Below are positions 39,349 to 48,171 of a stretch of 48,780 nucleotides of DNA, in pieces (the stretch's first letter is position 1; each line of letters starts with the position of its first letter). Made by a program: the position numbers and the translations under genes. The notes beneath the pieces are model-generated. The model did not search any database. It was not told the origin of the DNA and saw only the letters and a program-made list of their open reading frames with translations. The stretch comes from an uncultured Pelagibacteraceae bacterium (GTDB lineage Bacteria; Pseudomonadota; Alphaproteobacteria; Pelagibacterales; Pelagibacteraceae): assembly GCA_902571975.1 (NCBI GenBank), contig CACGED010000008.1:1-48780 (forward strand). Reading direction: 5' to 3'.

Positions 39349-40140
39349 CTATAAAAGAGAGAAAATATTATTATTTTCCAAATTTTTTAAAAGTGATTCA
39401 CCAATTAAAAAACAATCGATAGAGGTTCTGTTTTTTATGTCAAGCAATTCATCTTTTGTTTTTAGACCACTCTCAGAAATTAGAGGTGATGAGTGGTTTG
39501 ATACAACATTATATATATCATAAGTTGTATTTATCTCAATTTTAAGAGTTTTTAGGTTTCGGTTATTTATTCCAATTAAAGCATCAGGATATTTTGCTGA
39601 TTTTTCTGCCTCCTCAACAGTATGAACTTCAACAATTACACTCATATTATGTTTTAAAGCTTCCTCGTAAATTTCATCAGCAGTTTTTTCAGAAATACCG
39701 GCTAATATAATCAAGACTGCATCAGCACCATAACTTTTTGCCAAAGGCACTTGAAATTTATCAACAAAAAAATCTTTACAAAGAATAGGTAATTCAATTT
39801 TTTTTTTAATTTCAGAAATATGAGATAAATTTCCTAAAAAAAAGTCTTCCTCAGTTAATACAGACAAGCAAGTAACGTTCTTAGAGTTATATATATTTGC
39901 AATTTTTACTGGATCGTAATCATCTATCAAAATACCTGCAGATGGACTAGCTTTTTTTATTTCAGCAATTACGGATATCTTATTTTCTGAGTTATTGGTT
40001 TGTATTTTTTTCTTAAAATCAAAAAAAACATCTTTTTCATTAATTGATTCTATCAAGCTCATAATATCAATTTCACGTTTTAATTTTTCAATTTTAATCT
40101 TTTTTTGATCTATTATTTTTTGAAGAATATTTTCAGACAT
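39349..40140 (-). CDS. trpC: Indole-3-glycerol phosphate synthase
   Basis: Closes the indole ring in tryptophan synthesis. The 263 residues start with a helical leader (ILQKIIDQKKIKIEKLK), then AEIKKASPSAGIL with the catalytic Lys, LCKDFFVDKFQ, GADAVLIILAG, VEVHTVEE, IGINNRNLKT and ISESGLKT, in normal order for the (beta/alpha)8 barrel. It is not fused to TrpF. Its start overlaps trpD by eight bases. Confidence 0.97.
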   Translation of the reverse strand: MSENILQKIIDQKKIKIEKLKREIDIMSLIESINEKDVFFDFKKKIQTNNSENKISVIAEIKKASPSAGILIDDYDPVKIANIYNSKNVTCLSVLTEEDFFLGNLSHISEIKKKIELPILCKDFFVDKFQVPLAKSYGADAVLIILAGISEKTADEIYEEALKHNMSVIVEVHTVEEAEKSAKYPDALIGINNRNLKTLKIEINTTYDIYNVVSNHSSPLISESGLKTKDELLDIKNRTSIDCFLIGESLLKNLENNNIFSLL

Positions 40141-41125
40141 TCTGTATATTTTTTATGTATTTGAATGCAGCTCCAGATTTAATAAATTCTCTGGAATAAT
40201 TATAAGCAATTTTAAAATCATCATATTTTTCAGATATCATTAATCCTGCTGCAGTATTTAAACATACAGCTTTTGAAAAATCATTATCTTCTCCTTGAAA
40301 AATTTTTAAAATTTTATCAGAATTATATTTAGCATCATTTCCAACTAAATTTTCAAATTTGTCTGCATTTACATTTAATTCATTCGGATCAATTATAAAC
40401 TCAGATATTTCATTATTTTTCAATTGCACGACATTAGTTTTAGCGTAAGGCGATATTTCATCTAGACCATCCTCACTATTTACAATCCACGCAAATTTTA
40501 AACTTAGATTTTTTAGAGCATTGGCAAAAATTTTTAGAAGTTTATTATCAAAAACACCAATTACCTGCCTTTCCACAAGAGCTGGGCTGCTTAATGGACC
40601 TATCATATTAAAAATAGTCCTTTTTCCTATTTTTTTTCTTGTTGGACCAACATATTTCATTGCTGAATGATAATTTGGAGCGAACATGAAGCCAAAATTG
40701 TCATTTTTAATCTGCTCTTCGATTTGATTTGGTTCTAAGTTGATATTTATATTTAAGGCTTCAAGAACGTCAGCAGACCCACATTTTGATGAAACTGCTT
40801 TATTTCCATGCTTTGCTACTTTAATACCCATACTTGCTAACAACAGCGCTGATGCTGTTGAAATATTTAGAGTATCTTTTCCATCTCCACCAGTACCGCA
40901 AGTATCAATGCAATCTTCAACTTTTACTCTTTTTGACTTATCTCTTAATATATATACACCACCAGCTATTTCATCTGAAACCTCACCTTTATCTGATAAT
41001 AAAGTTAAAAAATCATAAATTTGTTCATCACTAGCTTCACCATTCATTAAAATCTTAAATGCATTTTTACTCTCATCAAAATCTAAATTTATTTTATTTC
41101 TTAGCTTTTCTAAAAATTGATCCAT
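40133..41125 (-). CDS. trpD: Anthranilate phosphoribosyltransferase
   Basis: Transfers phosphoribose to anthranilate. The 330 residues include the PRPP-binding motif CGTGGDGKDTLNIST (about 79-93), KHGNKAVSSKCGSADVLEALN (about 108-128) and RTIFNMIGPLSSPA. Length is normal. It sits two bases after trpG and overlaps trpC by eight bases. Confidence 0.97.
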   Translation of the reverse strand: MDQFLEKLRNKINLDFDESKNAFKILMNGEASDEQIYDFLTLLSDKGEVSDEIAGGVYILRDKSKRVKVEDCIDTCGTGGDGKDTLNISTASALLLASMGIKVAKHGNKAVSSKCGSADVLEALNININLEPNQIEEQIKNDNFGFMFAPNYHSAMKYVGPTRKKIGKRTIFNMIGPLSSPALVERQVIGVFDNKLLKIFANALKNLSLKFAWIVNSEDGLDEISPYAKTNVVQLKNNEISEFIIDPNELNVNADKFENLVGNDAKYNSDKILKIFQGEDNDFSKAVCLNTAAGLMISEKYDDFKIAYNYSREFIKSGAAFKYIKNIQNV

Positions 41126-41127
41126 TT

Positions 41128-41691
41128 TTACTCTTTTACAAAGTTCTCTAAAATTTTTAAACCATATTTTGTTTTGATACTTTCAGGATGAAATTGAACC
41201 CCATGGATTTTGTATTCCTTATGCATAACACCCATTATTGTCCCATCTGATGTACTAGATGTAATTTTTAAATCTTTAGATAAGGATTTTTTATCAATTA
41301 CTAAACTATGATATCTGGTAGCTGAGAACTTTTTTGGTAAATTTTTTAAAATTCCAATTTTCTTATTTATAATATTACTTGTTTTTCCATGCACAAGTTC
41401 TTTAGCTTGAATTATCTTAGAACCAAATATTTGACCAATGATCTGATGGCCTAAGCAAACACCAAGTATTGGCATTTTTTTATACAAATTCTTTACTATC
41501 TTTAAACAATTTCCAGATTGATTAGGATTTCCAGGACCTGGAGATATTACAATTTTATTATATCTTTTTCTTAAAATGTAACGATGATCTACCTTATCAT
41601 TTCTTAAAACATCAACTTTAGCAAAGGATGAAAGATAGTGATATAAATTGAACGTAAAGCTATCATAATTATCAATTAAAATTATTTTCAT
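41128..41691 (-). CDS. trpG: Anthranilate synthase component II (glutamine amidotransferase)
   Basis: Supplies ammonia from glutamine to TrpE. The 187 residues start IILIDNYDSFTFNLYHYL, carry PGPGNPNQSG (51-60) and the catalytic triad Cys79 (GVCLGHQ), His168 and Glu170 (FHPES). Being next to trpE and trpD favours TrpG, though the same protein could also serve aminodeoxychorismate (folate) synthesis as PabA. It lies five bases after trpE. Confidence 0.95.
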   Translation of the reverse strand: MKIILIDNYDSFTFNLYHYLSSFAKVDVLRNDKVDHRYILRKRYNKIVISPGPGNPNQSGNCLKIVKNLYKKMPILGVCLGHQIIGQIFGSKIIQAKELVHGKTSNIINKKIGILKNLPKKFSATRYHSLVIDKKSLSKDLKITSSTSDGTIMGVMHKEYKIHGVQFHPESIKTKYGLKILENFVKE

Positions 41692-41696
41692 ACTCT

Positions 41697-43154
41697 TTAC
41701 TCCAAAGCCTTAATTAAAGCTTTTGCTTTATTAACTGTTTCATTAAATTCATTAATAGGTTTACTATCAGCAACAATTCCTGCGCCTGATTGTACGTAAA
41801 ATTTTTTATTTTTTGAAATTGCTGTTCTAAGCGCAATGCAAGTATCAAAATCACCATTTGCAGAAAAATAACCAATACCACCAGCATAAACTTTTCTTCT
41901 AGTCGTTTCTAATTCATCTATAATCTCCATAGCTCTTATTTTAGGTGCGCCTGATACCGTTCCAGCAGGAAAACCAGCTAATAACGTATCAAATTTACCA
42001 AATTTTTTATTAAATACACCTTCAACATTTGAGACTATGTGCATTACATGTGAATATCGCTCTATCTTAAAACTTTCTGTAACTTTAACTGAGTTAATTT
42101 TAGAAACTTTTCCAGTATCATTTCTTCCAAGGTCAAGAAGCATTAAGTGTTCAGAAAGCTCTTTTTTATCTTTTAAAAGATCTTTTTCATAAAATTTATC
42201 TTCTTTTTTATTTTTACCTCTAGGTCTTGTGCCAGCGATAGGTCTAATAGTTATTTTATTATCTCTGAGTCTCACAAGTATCTCAGGACTTGCACCTATA
42301 ATTTGAAAATCCTCAAAGTTAAAAAAATACATGAAAGGGGAAGGGTTAGTAATTCTCAATTTTTTATAAATATCTAATGGTTCTTTATTAAGATCGGTTT
42401 CGAACCTTTGACTTAGAACAACTTGAAAAATATCTCCTATTTTAATGTAATTTTTAGCTTTAGAAACATTACTAAGGAATTTCTTTTTTGAAATATTTGA
42501 TTTAACTTTCGGTTTTGAAATCTTATTTTTTGACTGATTTATCTTGTAACTATAATTTGCCAAAAATATCATTTCTTCTATTTCTTTTTGAATTTGGTCA
42601 TACTTAACTTGATAATTTTTTATTTTTTCATCAAAAAAACAATTAACTATAAAAAATAATTTTTTTTTAACATTATCAAAAACAACTAGATTTTTTGGTC
42701 TCAAAATTCTTGCATCAGGAATTTTAAGATCATCTTTTGTCGTATTAGGAATTTTCTCAATATATCTTATTGTATCATAAGAGAAATACCCTGATATAAT
42801 TGAGCTAATTGGTGGTAATTCACTTGGTATTTTAAAATTAAAATTTTCGATTATTTTCTCAATATTATCTTTTGGAGCTCCTCTTAATTTTTTTCTTTTA
42901 TTTTCATACTTCAAAACACAGTCATTATTATTAAATTCCCAAATTTTATCAGGATTTTTACCAAAAATTGTATATCTGCCTTTTATGAAACCTTTTTCAA
43001 CAGACTCGAATACGAAGCTATTTCTTACATTTAAAAAGTTGTTAATTAAATTTTCTATTTCTTTTAAGCCATTTGATTTTATTGCATAGTAAAGAACTTG
43101 ATTTTTATTTTTTTTGTGATTTTTCTTAAATAACTTTAGATCAATATTCAACAT
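41697..43154 (-). CDS. trpE: Anthranilate synthase component I
   Basis: Converts chorismate to anthranilate with TrpG. The 485 residues show the chorismate-binding motifs GTRPRGKNKKED, LMLLDLGRNDTGKVS, YSHVMHIVSNVEG and AGTVSGAPKIRAMEIIDELE. The N-terminal feedback-site element reads FVFESVEKG (47-55; family LLES), so tryptophan inhibition is plausible. It begins within the stop of the upstream chaperone gene (TAATG overlap), leaving no room for a trp attenuator. Confidence 0.96.
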   Translation of the reverse strand: MLNIDLKLFKKNHKKNKNQVLYYAIKSNGLKEIENLINNFLNVRNSFVFESVEKGFIKGRYTIFGKNPDKIWEFNNNDCVLKYENKRKKLRGAPKDNIEKIIENFNFKIPSELPPISSIISGYFSYDTIRYIEKIPNTTKDDLKIPDARILRPKNLVVFDNVKKKLFFIVNCFFDEKIKNYQVKYDQIQKEIEEMIFLANYSYKINQSKNKISKPKVKSNISKKKFLSNVSKAKNYIKIGDIFQVVLSQRFETDLNKEPLDIYKKLRITNPSPFMYFFNFEDFQIIGASPEILVRLRDNKITIRPIAGTRPRGKNKKEDKFYEKDLLKDKKELSEHLMLLDLGRNDTGKVSKINSVKVTESFKIERYSHVMHIVSNVEGVFNKKFGKFDTLLAGFPAGTVSGAPKIRAMEIIDELETTRRKVYAGGIGYFSANGDFDTCIALRTAISKNKKFYVQSGAGIVADSKPINEFNETVNKAKALIKALE

Positions 43155-44575
43155 TATCTAAAATAATTTTTAACTCTATCAATTGTTTGATTAAAAATTT
43201 TTACCTTATATTTTGAATTTAAAGATAGATCATAAGATGTATAAACATCATTAATAATATCGTTATTTGCTTTAATAGAATATTCATCAACATAATTAGT
43301 ATTTTTTTCCATGTCTGAATAATAAATATTCTTAATTTTTGTAAGAAAAACTTTATTTGTTTCCCCAGTTACTAATGAGAAACTTTCTTTTGGTAATGTG
43401 TATAAAAGTTTTAAAGAGTCTGGGTCAAAAATTTCGTAATCATTACTGTTTTTAATAGTTATAGTCTTAATATTATTTGTATCCTTTGATAGTTTCAAAA
43501 ACTCATCATCATTAAATATTTTTTCATCAATTTTTTCAAAAAGACTTTTATTAAATTCAAATTTCTTTTTTAAAATAACATTTTTTTTAACGTTTTCTAA
43601 AAATTTTGGATCTGCTTTGTTTGGAATTTTTTTGTTAATATTTGATATTTCAAAAATTAGATAATAATCATTTTTGTCAACTAGTTGTATCTTGTCCTGG
43701 TTTCTTTTTGAGTAAATTTCTTCAAGTATTTCATCTGAATCATCATTTAATATAAAATTATTAATTTCATTAAGTTTTAAATTATAAACTTCATTAATTT
43801 CTCTAATATTTGATCCGTTTAAAATATTATTTTCTATCTCATCAATTTTCTTAAAAAATTCATCATTAAACTCATCTATTTCTATTAGATTTTTAGGAGT
43901 AATTTTTGCATAAGTGGCATCAATAAAATCAATTTTCAAAATTTCTTGATTATTTTTAATGAAATCTTCAACTTCTAAATTTGTTGCAGTTTTGTCATGA
44001 ACTAAATCTAAATCTAAAAATTCGATCTCGATTTTTTTATTTTCATTAATATATATTTTATTTTTTAAAAAATAAGGCGTCTTAATTCCTCCACTAATAT
44101 AATTAAATAAATTTTCTTTTAGCTCTTGTTTCTTTAATGAATTTTCAAATGTCGAAGCACTTAAGTTATTTTCTAATAAAAATTTTTCATACTTAACTCT
44201 TGAAAACTTCTTATTATCATCAAGTAGTGTTGAATTAGATCTTATTTTATTTGCTAATGCCTCTTCTGACATTGATACATTTAATTCTTTAATTTCCATC
44301 TCAATTAATTTCTCAGATACCAATTCTGATAAAATATTTTCAATAATATTTTTATCTATGTTTGCTTTTATAATGTCATTTGTGAGTCTCGACTCGTTTA
44401 TAAAATTTACAAAATCTTTTGATGAGATTGCTTCATTATTAATCTTAGCAACGTTGTTAGTATTTCCTCCACTAAAAACACTGCCCATGCCCCAAAATAC
44501 AAATGGAATTATAATTATTCCGACAAGTACCCCAGCTAATTTTGAATTTGAGAAACCTCTTAATTTACTTATCAT
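43154..44575 (-). CDS. PpiD/SurA-like membrane-anchored periplasmic folding factor
   Basis: The 473 residues begin with a short cytoplasmic stretch, one membrane helix (about 12-30, GVLVGIIIIPFVFWGMG) and then a SurA-N-type domain (VAKINNEAISSKDFVNFINE, followed by LVSEKLIEMEIKELNVSMSEEALANKI), as in PpiD. I see no convincing parvulin rotamase motif in the middle, and the protein is shorter than E. coli PpiD (623). It probably helps exported proteins fold at the Sec exit. The position before trpE and opposite tpiA matches the peptidyl-prolyl isomerase gene of other alphaproteobacteria. Confidence 0.82.
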   Translation of the reverse strand: MISKLRGFSNSKLAGVLVGIIIIPFVFWGMGSVFSGGNTNNVAKINNEAISSKDFVNFINESRLTNDIIKANIDKNIIENILSELVSEKLIEMEIKELNVSMSEEALANKIRSNSTLLDDNKKFSRVKYEKFLLENNLSASTFENSLKKQELKENLFNYISGGIKTPYFLKNKIYINENKKIEIEFLDLDLVHDKTATNLEVEDFIKNNQEILKIDFIDATYAKITPKNLIEIDEFNDEFFKKIDEIENNILNGSNIREINEVYNLKLNEINNFILNDDSDEILEEIYSKRNQDKIQLVDKNDYYLIFEISNINKKIPNKADPKFLENVKKNVILKKKFEFNKSLFEKIDEKIFNDDEFLKLSKDTNNIKTITIKNSNDYEIFDPDSLKLLYTLPKESFSLVTGETNKVFLTKIKNIYYSDMEKNTNYVDEYSIKANNDIINDVYTSYDLSLNSKYKVKIFNQTIDRVKNYFR

Positions 44576-44594
44576 ATTCTATAGTCTTTATTTA

Positions 44595-44622
44595 TTGATC
44601 TAAAAAAAAATAAACATATAAA
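44595..44622 (+). promoter_or_regulatory. Candidate tpiA promoter in the divergent 61-base gap
   Basis: TTGATC (44595-44600) and TATAAA (44617-44622) are separated by 16 bases. The start would be near 44629, about eight bases before the tpiA ATG, giving an almost leaderless mRNA. The same gap must hold the promoter of the minus-strand chaperone-trp unit; a TATAAT-like sequence occurs there on the minus strand but has no clear -35. Confidence 0.4.
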
Positions 44623-44636
44623 TTATATTAATCTTT

Positions 44637-45383
44637 ATGACAAATAATAATATGTATTTCATTGCTAATTGGAAGATGTTTGGGTCAGTCAAATCAGTTA
44701 ATTCATTAAATAAAGTAGTAAGATATTCAAAAACAAAGAAACTTAAAGCCAATATTATTTATTGTCCACCTTATACTTTGATCAAATCCTTTGTAGATAA
44801 AACAAAAAATTCAAATATTGAAATTGGTGCGCAAGATTGTCATGCACAACAAAACTATGGACCTTTCACAGGAGCTATTAGTTCAAAGATGATTAAAGAT
44901 TTAGGAGGTAAGTTTGTTATAATTGGACATTCAGAAACAAGAGCAGAAAATGATAATAAAAAAATTAATTTAAAGATTAATTCTGCACTTAACGAAAAAT
45001 TAAATGTTATTTTATGTATAGGTGAAAAATTAATTGATAAAAAAAAAAATAAAACAAAATATGTTTTAAAAAAACAATTACTTGAAGGTTTAAAAAAATT
45101 AAAGAATTTAAATAAAGTTATAATTGCTTATGAACCTGTTTGGTCGATTGGTACAGGAATAATTCCTAGTGAAAATGATTTAAAAAAAAATATTAGATTT
45201 ATAAGAAACACCTTAAAGATTTCAAAAAAATTGACAAAAACTAAGATTTTATATGGAGGCTCTGTAAACCCAAAAAATATAAAAAATTTAATGAGAATCG
45301 ATAATATTGATGGGTTTTTGATTGGTGGAGCATCAACTAATGAAAAAATATTTATTGATATAATGAAAAAATCAATTAATTAG
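44637..45383 (+). CDS. tpiA: Triosephosphate isomerase
   Basis: Interconverts dihydroxyacetone phosphate and glyceraldehyde 3-phosphate. In 248 residues the active site is complete: Asn11 and Lys13 (NWKM), His98 (IGHSETR) and Glu166 (AYEPVWSIGTG), with the phosphate-binding LYGGSV and IGGAS near the C terminus. No obvious ribosome binding site precedes the ATG. It opens the plus-strand tpiA-secG-pyrG-kdsA-eno run; secG follows five bases later. Confidence 0.97.
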   Translation: MTNNNMYFIANWKMFGSVKSVNSLNKVVRYSKTKKLKANIIYCPPYTLIKSFVDKTKNSNIEIGAQDCHAQQNYGPFTGAISSKMIKDLGGKFVIIGHSETRAENDNKKINLKINSALNEKLNVILCIGEKLIDKKKNKTKYVLKKQLLEGLKKLKNLNKVIIAYEPVWSIGTGIIPSENDLKKNIRFIRNTLKISKKLTKTKILYGGSVNPKNIKNLMRIDNIDGFLIGGASTNEKIFIDIMKKSIN

Positions 45384-45388
45384 GCGTC

Positions 45389-45691
45389 GTGGAAAACATA
45401 CTATTAATTATAAATATAATACTAGCCGCAATTTTAGTATTACTGGTATTATTTCAAAAATCTGAAGGTGGAGCCTTAGGTATTGGAGTATCTCAAGATA
45501 ACTTTATGTTTTCAAGGTCAGCTGGGAATTTTATGACTAAAGCAACAGCTATTGTTGCAACATTATTCATAATTTGCAGTCTAGGATTGACTATTATTTC
45601 GCGAGGAGATCTTCCTTCAAATACTTCTGTCATTGATAAAATAGAAGAAAATGCAGATGATGCTCCTAAATTACCAGAAAATAATAATTAA
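45389..45691 (+). CDS. secG: Preprotein translocase subunit SecG
   Basis: A small partner of SecY/SecE that assists protein export. The 100 residues hold two membrane helices (about 4-21 and 51-70) joined by the diagnostic QKSEGGALGIG (23-33), with an acidic C-terminal tail. It starts at a GTG (45389) five bases after tpiA; this gives MENILLIINIIL, and no better ATG exists. The tpiA-secG-pyrG order is the usual alphaproteobacterial one. Confidence 0.93.
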   Translation: MENILLIINIILAAILVLLVLFQKSEGGALGIGVSQDNFMFSRSAGNFMTKATAIVATLFIICSLGLTIISRGDLPSNTSVIDKIEENADDAPKLPENNN

Positions 45692-45701
45692 TACTTTTAT
45701 T

Positions 45702-45728
45702 TTTACAAATCATTGGCTATAACATAAT
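45702..45728 (+). promoter_or_regulatory. Possible pyrG promoter
   Basis: In the 40-base secG-pyrG gap, TTTACA (45702-45707) and CATAAT (45723-45728) are 15 bases apart, each one mismatch from consensus. The start would fall at or just after the pyrG ATG (45732), so it would have to be leaderless. Weak call. Confidence 0.25.
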
Positions 45729-45731
45729 TCC

Positions 45732-47354
45732 ATGGCGCGATATATATTTGTCACTGGCGGCGTGGTTTCATCACTTGGTAAAGGTTTATCATCAGCATCT
45801 CTTGGATATTTGCTTAGATCACAAGGTTATAAGGTTAGAATAAGAAAAATGGATCCTTATTTGAATGTAGATCCAGGAACAATGAGTCCTTTTCAACATG
45901 GTGAAGTTTTTGTAACTGACGATGGGGCTGAAACCGATTTAGATTTAGGGCATTACGAAAGATTCACAAATATTTCAGCTAAACAGTCTGACAATATTAC
46001 TACAGGTAGAATTTATAGCGATATTATAAAAAAAGAGAGAAGAGGAGGTTATCTTGGAAAAACAGTTCAAGTAATTCCACACGTTACGGATAGAATTAAA
46101 GAGTTTATAAAAAAAGATATAACAAATGAAGATTTTGTAATTTGTGAAATTGGAGGAACAGTTGGTGATATTGAGAGTTTACCATTTTTAGAAGCTATAA
46201 GACAGTTTTCAAATGATAATGGAAGATCAAAATCATTATTTATTCACTTAACATTTGTTCCTTTTTTAAAATCTTCAGATGAAATTAAAACAAAGCCAAC
46301 ACAGCATTCTGTTAAAGAATTAAGAAGTATAGGAATTCAACCTGATATAGTGATCTGTAGATCTCAGCAGTCTATTCCTTTAGATCAAAGAAGAAAAATA
46401 TCATTATTTTGTAATGTAGATATTGCTAATGTTATAGAGACAGTTGATGTAAAAACTATTTATGAAGCTCCAATAAGTTTCTTTAATCAAAAATTAGATA
46501 AACAAGTTTTAAAATTTTTTAAAATAAAATCTAGAAAAAGACCAAACTTGCTACCTTGGAAAAAAATTACAAATATAGTTTTAAAAACAAAAAGAACATT
46601 AAATATTGCTATCATAGGCAAATATGTAAACTTAAAAGATGCCTATAAATCACTTGATGAAGCTCTTACACATGGAGGAATTTCAAATAAAATTAAAGTT
46701 AACTTAGTAAGAATCGAGTCAGATAAACTTGGATCAAAAGAAATTAAATCAAAATTAAAGAATGTATCAGGAATACTGATACCAGGAGGGTTTGGCAAAA
46801 GAGGAACAGAGGGAAAAATTGAGGCAATTAAATATGCTAGAGAGAGAAAAATACCTTTTTTAGGTATTTGTTTTGGAATGCAAATGGCAATGATTGAGTT
46901 TGCAAGAAATATTTTAAAAATTAAAAAAGCCGGTTCCAGTGAATTAGATAAAAATTGTTTTCCCGTAATAGGATTAATAGATGAATGGAACAAAGATGGA
47001 AAAATTATAAAAGGGACTGATAAAAACCTGGGAGGAACAATGAGATTAGGTCTATATGAGGCAAAACTAAGAAATAATTCTGCCATAAAAAATATCTATA
47101 AATCTAATTTGATTAAAGAGAGACACAGACATAGATATGAGGTCAATATAAATTTAATGCAAAAATTTGAAAAAAAAGGTTTGATATTTTCAGGAATTTC
47201 TCCTGACAATCAATTACCTGAAATTATTGAACTTAAAAATCACCCATGGTTTATTGGAGTCCAATTTCATCCAGAATTTAAATCTAGACCTTTAAATCCT
47301 CATCCTTTATTCTCTTCATTTATTAAAGCTGCAAAATCTTTTAATGGAAAATAA
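45732..47354 (+). CDS. pyrG: CTP synthase
   Basis: Makes CTP from UTP and glutamine. The 540 residues open with the synthetase P-loop [18 protein letters not shown] (8-25), then [29 protein letters not shown] (about 39-67). The amidotransferase half has PGGFGKRG, the catalytic Cys380 (GICFGMQ), RHRHRYEVN and FHPEF. Length is normal. It overlaps kdsA by 11 bases. Confidence 0.98.
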   Translation: MARYIFVTGGVVSSLGKGLSSASLGYLLRSQGYKVRIRKMDPYLNVDPGTMSPFQHGEVFVTDDGAETDLDLGHYERFTNISAKQSDNITTGRIYSDIIKKERRGGYLGKTVQVIPHVTDRIKEFIKKDITNEDFVICEIGGTVGDIESLPFLEAIRQFSNDNGRSKSLFIHLTFVPFLKSSDEIKTKPTQHSVKELRSIGIQPDIVICRSQQSIPLDQRRKISLFCNVDIANVIETVDVKTIYEAPISFFNQKLDKQVLKFFKIKSRKRPNLLPWKKITNIVLKTKRTLNIAIIGKYVNLKDAYKSLDEALTHGGISNKIKVNLVRIESDKLGSKEIKSKLKNVSGILIPGGFGKRGTEGKIEAIKYARERKIPFLGICFGMQMAMIEFARNILKIKKAGSSELDKNCFPVIGLIDEWNKDGKIIKGTDKNLGGTMRLGLYEAKLRNNSAIKNIYKSNLIKERHRHRYEVNINLMQKFEKKGLIFSGISPDNQLPEIIELKNHPWFIGVQFHPEFKSRPLNPHPLFSSFIKAAKSFNGK

Positions 47355-48168
47355 AATAGTTAATTGTAACGGTATAGAAATTTCAAACAAAAATAAAATT
47401 TGTTTAATAGCTGGTCCTTGTCAACTTGAAACTGAGCAACACGCTTTGGATATGGCAGGTAAAATTAAAGAAATTACAACAAAGTATAATATTGGATTTA
47501 TTTATAAAACTTCATTTGATAAAGCTAATAGAACAAGCTTGAAGGGCAAAAGAGGAGCTGGTATAGAAAACTCCCTGCCTGTATTTGATAAAATCAAAAA
47601 AGATATTAACGTACCCGTTCTTACTGATATACATAATGAAGAACAATGTTCTCTAGTTTCTCATCACGTAGATGTTCTTCAGATACCAGCATTCCTTTGT
47701 AGACAAACAGATTTATTAATTGCTGCCGCTAAAACCAAAAAAATTATTAATGTTAAAAAAGGTCAATTCCTAGCTCCATGGGATATGGTTAATGTAACAA
47801 AAAAAATTTCAGACAGTGGGAATAAAAATATTTTAGTCACAGAAAGAGGAGCTAGCTTTGGTTATAATACATTGGTCTCAGATATGAGATCTATTCCCAT
47901 CATGGCAAAAAATGGTTATCCAGTGGTATTTGATGGAACTCATTCAGTGCAACAACCTGGTGGTCTAGGCGAAAAAAGTGGTGGTCAAAGAGAATTTGTT
48001 GAGTATTTGTCGAGAGCAGCAGTTGCAGTAGGTGTTGCAGCTATTTTTTTAGAAACACATCAGGACCCCGATAACGCTCCATCAGATGGTCCAAACATGG
48101 TACCCTTAGATAAATTAGACGAGCTAATTAATCAAATTGTAGAAATTGATAATTTAGTTAAAAAGTAA
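47344..48168 (+). CDS. kdsA: 3-deoxy-8-phosphooctulonate synthase
   Basis: Makes Kdo-8-phosphate for the inner core of lipopolysaccharide. The 274 residues show IAGPCQLE (about 21-28), [15 protein letters not shown]-type loop [39 protein letters not shown] and [10 protein letters not shown] with [18 protein letters not shown] near the C terminus. It fits with the lipid A genes earlier in the window. It overlaps pyrG by 11 bases, and eno starts three bases after it. Confidence 0.97.
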   Translation: MENKIVNCNGIEISNKNKICLIAGPCQLETEQHALDMAGKIKEITTKYNIGFIYKTSFDKANRTSLKGKRGAGIENSLPVFDKIKKDINVPVLTDIHNEEQCSLVSHHVDVLQIPAFLCRQTDLLIAAAKTKKIINVKKGQFLAPWDMVNVTKKISDSGNKNILVTERGASFGYNTLVSDMRSIPIMAKNGYPVVFDGTHSVQQPGGLGEKSGGQREFVEYLSRAAVAVGVAAIFLETHQDPDNAPSDGPNMVPLDKLDELINQIVEIDNLVKK

Positions 48169-48171
48169 TTA

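Noticed and set aside
40740-41034. Two plus-strand frames of 92 and 66 codons
   Set aside because: They lie opposite the PRPP-binding region of trpD and show no family features.
46643-47086. 147-codon open frame on the minus strand inside pyrG
   Set aside because: It is opposite a complete, conserved CTP synthase and has no recognisable domain. Long antisense frames arise by chance from the codon bias of the real gene.
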